From: Planctomycetota bacterium
Lineage (GTDB): Bacteria; Planctomycetota; PUPC01
Assembly (NCBI GenBank): GCA_003559755.1
Contig: PWKM01000148.1
Location: 1-6,094, forward strand
Length of the DNA: 6,094 nucleotides
Direction of reading: 5' to 3'
Numbering within the stretch: the stretch's first letter is position 1; each line of letters opens with the position of its first letter. A program made the translations under genes and the position numbers. The notes beneath the pieces are model-generated. The model did not search any database. It had not been told where the DNA came from and worked only from the letters and a program-made list of their open reading frames with translations. Below are positions 1-5,045 of this stretch, one piece after another.

Positions 1-106
1 GATTTGTCCGCTCGCCAAACAGGGTGGATGTGATGGGCCTGCGCGTTTCCGGTTTTTGTGGGCTTGCGGCTTGATTGTTTCGGCTCTCGGCGGATAATGG
101 AATCCT
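1..106. other. Left-edge stretch without a supportable gene
   Basis: Each forward frame entering from the left edge closes within about 100 bases (TGA at 31-33, TGA at 72-74, TAA at 95-97). The short peptides they would encode show no recognisable family ending. One could be the tail of an upstream gene, but nothing in the window decides which. The only readable signal is the promoter-like pair at 71-98. I see no terminator hairpin followed by a T-tract. Confidence 0.4.
71..98 (+). promoter_or_regulatory. Sigma-70-like promoter of the HtpX-like gene, possibly leaderless
   Basis: TTGATT (71-76) and GATAAT (93-98) are separated by 16 bases, matching the -35/-10 consensus at 4 and 5 of 6 positions. 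The -10 ends only 8 bases before the ATG at 107, so a transcript starting at the usual distance would begin at about 104-107 and carry almost no 5' leader. No good Shine-Dalgarno sequence precedes the ATG; only GGA at 99-101 is present. An in-frame TAA at 95-97, inside the -10, rules out a start further upstream. The promoter call is inference from consensus matching alone. Confidence 0.45.
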
Positions 107-1339
107 ATGTGGGAAGTCATTCGAGCGAACCGGCGCCGTTCCGTCGTGCTCATCTCGGTGATGGGTACGGTCCTCATCCTGGCGGGGATGGTGGTCGGGA
201 TGCTGTTCGCCGGCCCGCGCGGCTGGCTTTTCGGCGGCATCATCGCCTTCTTCATCTGGCTGGTGTTGCTGGCGGCGAGCATCTACGGCGGCGACCAGGT
301 GTTCCTGTCCAGCGTCGGCGCCCGCAAAATCGAGAAGAGCGACCATCCGACCTTGTACAACATCGTCGAGGAGATGTGCGTGGCCTCGGGCCTGTCCACA
401 ATCCCCGATGTCTATATCGTGGACGACCCCCGGCCCAACGCGTTCGCGGTCGGGCGGGACCCCGAGCACGCCTCGGTCGCGGTGACCACCGGGCTGTTGA
501 ACCGGCTGAACCGGGACGAGGTGCAGGGGGTGGTCGCCCACGAGCTGGCCCACATCGGCAACCGGGACATCCTCTACGTGACCATCGCGGGGGTGATGGT
601 CGGGGTGATCGCGCTGCTCGCCGACATCGTCGTCTATTCGCTGTGGTTCGGCGGCGGTCGGACACGGAGCCGGTCCCGCAGCGGGGGCGACCAGGCCCAG
701 GCGGTCATTATGATCGTCGGGCTGCTGTTCGCCATCCTGGGGCCGATCACCGCCCAACTGCTCTACTTCGCCCTGTCGCGGAAGCGCGAGTACCTGGCCG
801 ACGCCTGTGGGGCCCAGTACACCCGCTACCCCGAGGGGCTGGCATCGGCCCTCGAGAAGATATCGAGCGGAACACGGCGGACACCGCAGGGGCAGCAGCG
901 GCAGAACCGGGCGCTGGCCCCGATGTACACGATCAACCCGCTGGAGGTCGCCGGCTTCGCGGCACACGGGCTGTTCTCGACGCACCCCCCGACCGAGAAA
1001 CGCATCCGGATTCTGCGGGGCATGGCCGGCGCATCGCTGTCCGACTACGAGGCCGCCTACGAGAAGGTCGAGAAGGGGATGGTCATCCCCAAGACCGCCC
1101 TCAAGACGGCCCGACCGGTCGGGGCCCGGCCGCCGAGCGAACGGCGGGAGGACGCCCCGCCCGAACCCGGCCGGAAAGAAAAGGCGCGGCAGACATCCGA
1201 TCTGCTCTGGCGGTTGAACGACTACAAGTTCGTCTCGTGCGGCTGCGGCGCCCGGCTCAAGCTGCCCCCCTCGTTCCGCGCCGCCCAAATCCGGTGCCCC
1301 CGCTGTGAGCGGGTAAACGACGTGCCCGGGAAGGCCTGA
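107..1339 (+). CDS. htpX: HtpX-like M48 membrane zinc metalloprotease with C-terminal zinc ribbon
   Basis: This is a membrane-embedded zinc endopeptidase of the M48B/HtpX family, which degrades damaged or misfolded membrane proteins with its active site facing the cytoplasm. Two hydrophobic segments lie at about residues 12-35 and 40-60. The conserved NAFAVGR motif is at 111-117. The zinc-binding HELAH is at 145-149 (catalytic Glu146), and the third ligand is Glu228 in SRKREYLAD. The same residues in E. coli HtpX are His139, Glu140, His143 and Glu222, so all are offset by six. Two more hydrophobic segments lie at about 153-181 and 198-222, separated by a Ser/Arg-rich loop (TRSRSRS, 186-192). 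The STHPPTEKRI motif is at 291-300. At 410 residues it is over 100 longer than E. coli HtpX (293). The excess is a charged, proline-rich linker (about 325-370) and a ribbon with Cys378, Cys380, Cys397 and Cys400. The start is fixed by an in-frame stop at 95-97. It converges on the RsbW-like gene. The family call is firm; the ribbon's role is unknown. Confidence 0.93.
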   Translation: MWEVIRANRRRSVVLISVMGTVLILAGMVVGMLFAGPRGWLFGGIIAFFIWLVLLAASIYGGDQVFLSSVGARKIEKSDHPTLYNIVEEMCVASGLSTIPDVYIVDDPRPNAFAVGRDPEHASVAVTTGLLNRLNRDEVQGVVAHELAHIGNRDILYVTIAGVMVGVIALLADIVVYSLWFGGGRTRSRSRSGGDQAQAVIMIVGLLFAILGPITAQLLYFALSRKREYLADACGAQYTRYPEGLASALEKISSGTRRTPQGQQRQNRALAPMYTINPLEVAGFAAHGLFSTHPPTEKRIRILRGMAGASLSDYEAAYEKVEKGMVIPKTALKTARPVGARPPSERREDAPPEPGRKEKARQTSDLLWRLNDYKFVSCGCGARLKLPPSFRAAQIRCPRCERVNDVPGKA

Positions 1340-1430
1340 ACCGGCGCGGTGCCCGGTCCCCCCTCAACGTCGGTCGTGGTGGTAAGGCCGGATGGCGGTC
1401 GAACCGGTCGGTCGCCGGGTGTGTGGGTTG

Positions 1431-1442
1431 GGCGGGTCCGCC
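1431..1442. other. Short GC-rich hairpin between convergent genes
   Basis: This perfect palindrome-type hairpin (GGCG, loop GGTC, CGCC) sits 5 bases beyond the stop codon of the RsbW-like gene, in the 107-base gap between two convergent genes. It could slow transcription from either side, but no T-tract follows on either strand. It is therefore not a convincing intrinsic terminator. The rest of the gap holds nothing else I can name. Confidence 0.2.
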
Positions 1443-1446
1443 GGTG

Positions 1447-1869
1447 CTATGCCGGCGGGAGCCGCTTGATGATGGTGATCTCGTTCCCCTTTTCGTTGAA
1501 GCGGACCTCGTCGACGAGGCGTCGGATGAGGAACACGCCCCGGCCGTCTTCGCGGAGGATGTTCTCCGGCTCGGTGGGGTCGGGCAGTGCGGCGGGGTCG
1601 AACCCTTCGCCCTCGTCGCGGACCACCACCTTCATCACGTCGTTGTCCACGCTGCATTCGAGGTGGACCATCTTGCTGCTGTCGCATTGATTGCCGTGCT
1701 CGACGGCGTTGACGATCGCCTCCTCGCAGGCCAGCTTGACGTCGAACGCCAGGTTGTCGGGCAGGCCGAGATGGTCGAGCATCGTCGATATCTGGTCCAT
1801 CAGCTTGGCGACGCTCTCGGTCACGCTGGGCAATTTGATGGTCAATGGTTCGGGCAGATGTCTAGACAT
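1447..1869 (-). CDS. RsbW/SpoIIAB-like serine kinase (anti-sigma factor type), GHKL ATPase fold
   Basis: This is a 140-residue single-domain protein of the HATPase_c_2 type, the size of typical RsbW and SpoIIAB proteins. Members hold a sigma factor inactive, or phosphorylate a serine on a STAS-domain antagonist, and so act as partner-switching regulators. The N-box is EEAIVNAVEHGN at 49-60. Glu50 and Asn54 correspond to the catalytic Glu46 and Mg-binding Asn50 of SpoIIAB, so kinase activity is plausible. The G1 box is DEGEGFDP at 85-92, followed by a short ATP lid and the glycine motif GRGVFLI at 109-115. The ATG at 1869 is the only reasonable start: a stop lies 10 codons upstream with no other start codon between, and no clear Shine-Dalgarno is seen. 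It follows the DUF362 gene on the same strand after 116 bases, so it may be read from that transcript or from its own promoter. No STAS partner or sigma factor is in view, so its target cannot be named. Confidence 0.88.
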   Translation of the reverse strand: MSRHLPEPLTIKLPSVTESVAKLMDQISTMLDHLGLPDNLAFDVKLACEEAIVNAVEHGNQCDSSKMVHLECSVDNDVMKVVVRDEGEGFDPAALPDPTEPENILREDGRGVFLIRRLVDEVRFNEKGNEITIIKRLPPA

Positions 1870-1898
1870 AGGACGGTGCGGGAGCTGGGGTTCGTGGT

Positions 1899-1943
1899 AT
1901 CATACGGGCCTCGGAACCGGTGTCGCTCGTCAATAGATGTCAA
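1899..1943 (-). promoter_or_regulatory. Possible promoter of the RsbW-like gene with tandem TTGAC elements
   Basis: Reading leftward, two TTGAC elements (TTGACA at 1943-1938 and TTGACG at 1933-1928) stand exactly 10 bases apart. A good -10 candidate, TATGAT, is at 1904-1899. The nearer TTGACG is 23 bases from this -10, too far for a standard sigma-70 promoter. The -10 would therefore need an activator, or the TTGAC pair may be a separate binding site. A transcript from this -10 would have a leader of about 22 bases before the ATG at 1869. Confidence 0.3.
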
Positions 1944-1955
1944 CGCCTCGTCGGT

Positions 1956-1975
1956 CCGGCCGGCACGTGGGCCGG
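1956..1975. other. Hairpin just downstream of the DUF362 gene
   Basis: CCGGCC (1956-1961) and GGCCGG (1970-1975) form a 6-bp stem with an 8-base loop containing CACGTG. The stem begins 10 bases past the stop codon of the DUF362 gene. No T-tract follows on the minus strand, so an intrinsic terminator is doubtful. It may mark the end of that transcript or protect its 3' end. Confidence 0.25.
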
Positions 1976-1985
1976 TTCCGGGCGG

Positions 1986-3164
1986 TCAATGCGAGAAGAA
2001 GCGGGAGAGCAGCCCGCGCTTCACGTGCACCGCGCCCTCCGGGCAGAGTTCCTGGCAGCAGAAGCATCCGATACAAGAAGTATCGTCAATTTCGGGGCAG
2101 CGGTCAACCACTTTCATTGCATCGGCCGGGCAGGACTCGATGCAGACGCCGCAGGTGCGGCAGGTGCGGCGGTCGATTCCGGGCCGGATGCGGATCAGCC
2201 GCCGGGCCAGATTCGCCAGGAACGGGGGCACGAACATCAGGCGCCCCATCGGCGGCGGCTGCACGTCGGTCAACCGGAGCTCGTCGGCCGCACGCCCCGC
2301 CAGCTCGATCCGACCGAGGTCGGTCTCGCCGACATCGAGGCCGTCCCGCCGGGCTTCGTCGGCCGCGACCAGCGTGGGGACCTCCCCCGGCTCGAACCCA
2401 AGCTGCCGGGCCAGCACCGCGTCGAGAGCGAACGGGTCGGACGAGGCCGCCAGGAACCCGAACGGGCGCACCCGCCCGTGGGCCGGCCCCGCGCCGTCCA
2501 TGCCGATCACCCCGTCGGCGATGTGGAGGCAGGGGCCGACGGCGTGGGCGATCTCGACCACCGCACGGGCCATCGCCCGCCGATCACGGCCGGCCTGCAT
2601 GTGCCAGGTCACCTTGCGGCGGCCGACCACGCACCCGAACAGGTTCTTGACCGCCAGGGTCAGCACAAGCTGCTGATGCGTCTTGACCTTGGGTAGGTTG
2701 ATGATGGAGGGGGCATCGACGACGGCCCGCGCCAGCTCGACGCGCCGGAACCGGGCGCCGTCGGGGCGGGCCATCGGCACCGACTCGTCGAAAGGCCACA
2801 CCTCGGCGCCGAGCTCGTCGACCACCGCCGCAAGCTCTGATCGCTCCAGCACCGCATCGAGCGAGCCCACGCCGGGGCTGTCCCCCACGGCGACCGCTCC
2901 GCCGACGGAGCGTACCGCGCGGCCGACCGCGCGAACCACCTCGGGGTGGGTGGTGACCGCGGCGTCCGGCTCGACGCCTTTCAGCAGGTTCGGCTTCAGG
3001 AGGACGCGCCCGGCCGCCGGGATGAACGGCTCGATCCCGCCGAGCAGCTCCAGCAGCTCGGCCACCGCGCCGGCCACGTCGTCCGGCGAATAGCTCTCGC
3101 ACCGGGCGAGCGCCACCCGGCTTCTCCCGCCGGGGGCCGGCCCTCGTTCGTCTGGCATCGACAT
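1986..3164 (-). CDS. DUF362 domain protein with C-terminal double [4Fe-4S] ferredoxin domain
   Basis: The first ~300 residues are a DUF362 domain, whose biochemical role is not established. Recognisable family blocks are LLKPNLL (55-61), the THPEVVRAV region (72-80), GDSPG (94-98), NLPKVKTH (156-163) running into AVKNLFG (171-177), and DGVIGMDGAGP (217-227). The C-terminal part has two ferredoxin motifs: Cys335, 338, 341 and 345 followed by Pro, and Cys364, 367, 370 and 374 followed by Pro. This is the standard CxxCxxCxxxCP spacing for two [4Fe-4S] clusters, with one extra cysteine at 369. No signal peptide is seen, so a cytoplasmic redox or electron-transfer role is inferred; the substrate is unknown. 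Two possible starts lie 6 bases apart (3164 and 3158). A TAG stop four codons above 3164 limits the choice, and neither has a strong ribosome site. The tRNA-Ala lies upstream on the same strand, and the RsbW-like gene lies 116 bases downstream. Confidence 0.9.
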   Translation of the reverse strand: MSMPDERGPAPGGRSRVALARCESYSPDDVAGAVAELLELLGGIEPFIPAAGRVLLKPNLLKGVEPDAAVTTHPEVVRAVGRAVRSVGGAVAVGDSPGVGSLDAVLERSELAAVVDELGAEVWPFDESVPMARPDGARFRRVELARAVVDAPSIINLPKVKTHQQLVLTLAVKNLFGCVVGRRKVTWHMQAGRDRRAMARAVVEIAHAVGPCLHIADGVIGMDGAGPAHGRVRPFGFLAASSDPFALDAVLARQLGFEPGEVPTLVAADEARRDGLDVGETDLGRIELAGRAADELRLTDVQPPPMGRLMFVPPFLANLARRLIRIRPGIDRRTCRTCGVCIESCPADAMKVVDRCPEIDDTSCIGCFCCQELCPEGAVHVKRGLLSRFFSH

Positions 3165-3340
3165 CGTCTGGCTCTACCGCTCCAATACGGGTTTCAAGTC
3201 GGGGGGCGGGCGGCAGCCGGACGAAAAACGGCGGCCGACCGGGCGGGCGTTCGCCCACGGGGAAGATGCGGGATACCGGGCGGGGAGCACACCGGAGACC
3301 GTCTGGCGGACGCCCTCGCCGACCTGCGGCAAGACGGAGG

Positions 3341-3353
3341 CCGGGGCCCCCGG
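3341..3353. other. GC-only inverted repeat after the tRNA 3' end
   Basis: CCGGGG (3341-3346) and CCCCGG (3348-3353) form a near-perfect palindrome, starting 8 bases past the encoded CCA of the tRNA (read on the minus strand). It is followed by no T-tract. It may contribute to tRNA 3' trailer structure or termination. The rest of the 197-base gap to the DUF362 start (3165-3361) is rich in short GC hairpins, for example GGGC-GTTC-GCCC at 3245-3256. I recognise no riboswitch, and no gene can be supported. Confidence 0.2.
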
Positions 3354-3361
3354 GGTCGGGA

Positions 3362-3437
3362 TGGTGGAGACGATGGGGCTCGAACCCACAACCTCCAGAG
3401 TGCGATTCTGGCGCTCTCCCAATTGAGCTACGTCCCC
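3362..3437 (-). tRNA. tRNA-Ala (anticodon CGC)
   Basis: A complete 76-base cloverleaf reads on the minus strand. The acceptor stem GGGGACG pairs with CGTCTCC and contains the G3:U70 wobble, the main alanine identity element. The discriminator is A73 and CCA is encoded (3364-3362). The D-arm is GCTC/GAGC with an 8-base loop carrying GGG. The anticodon stem CCAGA/TCTGG holds the loop ATCGCAC, with T33 and anticodon CGC at 3404-3402, reading GCG alanine codons. The variable loop is five bases (AGGTT). The T-arm is GTGGG/CCCAT with the TTCGAGC loop. All stems are complete, so the gene looks functional. A C34 wobble base restricts it to GCG, so another tRNA-Ala elsewhere must read the other alanine codons. 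Its promoter lies 21 bases upstream. Confidence 0.96.
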
Positions 3438-3457
3438 GACCGTTAGAGCTATCCAAC

Positions 3458-3486
3458 ACCCTACCAAAGCCCGCGCGAGAAGTCAA
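3458..3486 (-). promoter_or_regulatory. Promoter of tRNA-Ala
   Basis: On the minus strand, TTGACT (3486-3481) and TAGGGT (3463-3458) are 17 bases apart. TGG lies directly before the -10, giving an extended -10 (TGn). Transcription would start at about 3451, some 14 bases before the mature tRNA 5' end. The optimal spacing and strong -35 suit a stable-RNA gene. The spacer region is overlapped by the left arm of the inverted repeat at 3465-3504. Confidence 0.6.
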
Positions 3487-3504
3487 TAACGGGCGCGGGC
3501 CTTG
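3465..3504. repeat. 40-bp inverted repeat in the divergent promoter region (operator candidate)
   Basis: The left arm CAAAGCCCGCGC (3465-3476) and right arm GCGCGGGCCTTG (3493-3504) are inverted copies matching at 11 of 12 positions, around a 16-base spacer. The left arm covers most of the spacer of the leftward tRNA-Ala promoter. The right arm runs into the -35 of the rightward beta-helix promoter. Predicted start points of both transcripts lie outside it, so it acts as DNA rather than as an RNA hairpin, which favours a protein-binding site. The arm centres are 28 bp apart, between two and three helical turns. Chance in GC-rich DNA is the alternative. Confidence 0.45.
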
Positions 3505-3530
3505 ACGACATAGAACGGGGGTGCTACGGT
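3502..3530 (+). promoter_or_regulatory. Promoter of the beta-helix gene
   Basis: TTGACG (3502-3507) is separated by 17 bases from TACGGT (3525-3530), which is preceded by TGC, an extended -10. The predicted start is near 3537, giving a leader of about 30 bases that contains the ribosome site at 3559-3563. Its -35 is 15 bases from the -35 of the leftward tRNA-Ala promoter, back to back. Confidence 0.55.
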
Positions 3531-3558
3531 TGGATCGAGTGATTTCCCGGACCGAAAC

Positions 3559-3563
3559 GGAGG
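3559..3563 (+). promoter_or_regulatory. Ribosome binding site of the beta-helix gene
   Basis: A clear GGAGG precedes two adjacent ATG codons. It is 3 bases from the ATG at 3567 and 6 bases from the ATG at 3570. The usual spacing favours the second, in which case the protein is one residue shorter. Confidence 0.6.
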
Positions 3564-3566
3564 CGG

Positions 3567-4907
3567 ATGATGAACCAGACCGTTATGACGATGACTGTAA
3601 TCCTGGCGGGCGCGGTGGGCTGCGCCGCTCTGAGCGTCGATGACGTACCGGTGTTCTACTGCTCGCCCGATGGCGAAGACCGGGACGAGCGCGGGACCGA
3701 GGCCGAGCCCTTCAAGACGGTCGGTTACGCTCTCGAGCACATCGGGTCGGCCGGCGGGGCGACAGTCGTCCTGCTCGACGGCGAGTACGGACGGGTCCGC
3801 GCTGATCAGGCCTTTGACCGACCGGTGGCCATCCGCGCTCGCAACGAACGAGAAGCGGTGTTCGAGGGGCTGTTCGTGGTGGAGGCGAAGAACCTGACCT
3901 TCGACGGCCTTACCATCGACCATCGGAACAGCGAGCGAGCGGCGAACGTCGTCCAGATATCGCGGTCCTCCTATATCACCGTCCGCAATTGCCTGATCAC
4001 GCACGGCCGGGACGGCTTCCAGAACACAGACACGCTCAAGATCAACCAGCGGTCGCACCACGTCCTCATCGAGGGGAACGAGATATTCGACGCCACCGAC
4101 GAGGAGATCGATATCCTGGGCGACACCCACGACATTGTCGTGCGGCGAAACATCGTCTATCAGTATCGCACCAGGGAACGGCCGGAGGCGCTGGTCTCGA
4201 ACAAGATGGGGGCCAGCCGGGGAGTATTCGAGGGCAACCTGTTCGCCAACCTGAATCCCAGGTCCTCGAACGGGGCACTCCGGTTCGGCGGCGGAGAAAG
4301 GGCGGGCCAGGAGAGCCGGGTGATGATCGCGGTCGGCAACCTGTTCGTGAATACCGTCGGCCGGGGCGCCCAGACGTTCGTCGGCTCGAAGAAGAGCTTG
4401 GTCGCTCACAACATCTTCGTCAACCACGACGACCGCCGGACCGGCCCGATAGCGATTTACAGCAATTATCCTCGAGGCGACATCGCGAACGACGACGTGT
4501 TCGTGATCAACAACGTCTTCTACAACGTCGGCAGTGACCGGCCGGTGTACTGGTTCGGGCGCGACCGCGAGCACCCGTCATTCCCCGAGAACCGGCTCTT
4601 CGCCCACAACCTCTACTGGAACCCGGACCGGTCCACGCCCCGGAGCGACATCCACGAACTCGCCGAGGAAGAAGGGGCCCTCTTCGCCGATCCGCTGTTC
4701 GTCGGCGACCCCAGCAAGCTCGAGGGCCGGCCCACCGCGGAGTGGTTCGACATCCTCGAGCTGAGGCCGGAAAGCCCGTTCCTCGACAACAAGATCGATC
4801 TGACCGAACTCGATCTGCCGGACGAACTCCGCCGGTTCCTTCGCGATTATCGCGGCGAGGGCGATGACCCGTGGTACCGCGAGATCAACCGGGACCGGCG
4901 GCCGTAG
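3567..4907 (+). CDS. Right-handed parallel beta-helix protein, polysaccharide-lyase-like, probably exported
   Basis: This 446-residue protein has the architecture of parallel beta-helix polysaccharide lyases and related envelope proteins. Residues 29-75 carry the usual N-terminal cap: a YCSPDG-like strand, GTEAEPFKTVGYAL (43-56) and a VVLLDGEYG strand (67-75). Successive coils then carry a repeated Asn-x-hydrophobic turn at about Asn141, 171, 195, 224, 258, 282, 316 and 348, spaced 24-34 residues apart. A C-terminal block ADPLF (374-378) through LRPESPFLDN (399-408) matches the closing segment common in these proteins. Residues 8-22 are hydrophobic with a weak lipobox (AVGC, Cys19), suggesting a lipoprotein, but the segment before it has no Lys or Arg. 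An in-frame TGA at 3540-3542 with no start codon after it excludes a longer N-terminus. SNK at 211-213 and LRFGGG at 238-243 recall the catalytic Lys/Arg area of PL6 lyases, although the spacing differs. Substrate and activity are therefore unproven. It has its own promoter and is divergent from tRNA-Ala. Confidence 0.85.
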   Translation: MMNQTVMTMTVILAGAVGCAALSVDDVPVFYCSPDGEDRDERGTEAEPFKTVGYALEHIGSAGGATVVLLDGEYGRVRADQAFDRPVAIRARNEREAVFEGLFVVEAKNLTFDGLTIDHRNSERAANVVQISRSSYITVRNCLITHGRDGFQNTDTLKINQRSHHVLIEGNEIFDATDEEIDILGDTHDIVVRRNIVYQYRTRERPEALVSNKMGASRGVFEGNLFANLNPRSSNGALRFGGGERAGQESRVMIAVGNLFVNTVGRGAQTFVGSKKSLVAHNIFVNHDDRRTGPIAIYSNYPRGDIANDDVFVINNVFYNVGSDRPVYWFGRDREHPSFPENRLFAHNLYWNPDRSTPRSDIHELAEEEGALFADPLFVGDPSKLEGRPTAEWFDILELRPESPFLDNKIDLTELDLPDELRRFLRDYRGEGDDPWYREINRDRRP

Positions 4908-4977
4908 GCCGACCGGAGGAGCCGCGTCTCGTCATCAAGGAATCGGCGGCGAGTCATCGCCCTGGCGACACCGGGTC

Positions 4978-5006
4978 TTGCGCCCTTGGCCCTCTGCCGC
5001 TATCCT
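4978..5006 (+). promoter_or_regulatory. Possible promoter of comM
   Basis: TTGCGC (4978-4983) and TATCCT (5001-5006) are 17 bases apart. The -10 matches 4 of 6 positions, but the -35 keeps only TTG. Transcription would begin near 5013, with a leader of about 33 bases. The preceding gene ends at 4907 with no convincing terminator, so read-through from the beta-helix gene is also possible. Confidence 0.35.
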
Positions 5007-5033
5007 GTCCCTATGGAGAGACCGGCCAGGACC

Positions 5034-5039
5034 AGGGAG
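5034..5039 (+). promoter_or_regulatory. Ribosome binding site of comM
   Basis: AGGGAG lies 6 bases before the ATG at 5046, and this supports that start. The N-terminal residues from this ATG also match the usual beginning of ComM/YifB proteins. Confidence 0.6.
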
Positions 5040-5045
5040 TGACCC

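Noticed and set aside
1423..2696. Overlapping plus-strand open frames across the RsbW-like and DUF362 genes
   Set aside because: Their translations are Arg/Pro/Ser/Ala-rich without family motifs, while the minus strand encodes two recognisable conserved proteins over the same bases.
3224..3256. Possible intrinsic terminator for the tRNA transcript (GGGC-GTTC-GCCC hairpin and an A5/T5 run)
   Set aside because: On the minus strand the T5 run lies about 16 bases past the hairpin, too far for a standard terminator.
3299..3337. Long-range inverted repeat CCGTCT...AGACGG with an inner GGCG/CGCC stem, considered as a structured leader or riboswitch of the DUF362 gene
   Set aside because: The helix is interrupted by an 11-base bulge and matches no riboswitch architecture that I know. 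Conservation data would be needed to support it.
3165..3461. tRNA gene as an integration site for a mobile element
   Set aside because: No integrase, no direct repeat of the tRNA 3' end and no change in base composition is seen near it.
3483..4574. Long open frame on the minus strand opposite the beta-helix gene
   Set aside because: It mirrors the codon structure of the GC-rich gene on the other strand, shows no known family, and the plus-strand protein has clear domain features, a promoter and a ribosome site.
4948..4961. Hairpin GGCGA-GTCA-TCGCC between the beta-helix gene and comM as a terminator
   Set aside because: The stem is only 5 bp and no T-tract follows; such hairpins are common by chance in GC-rich DNA.
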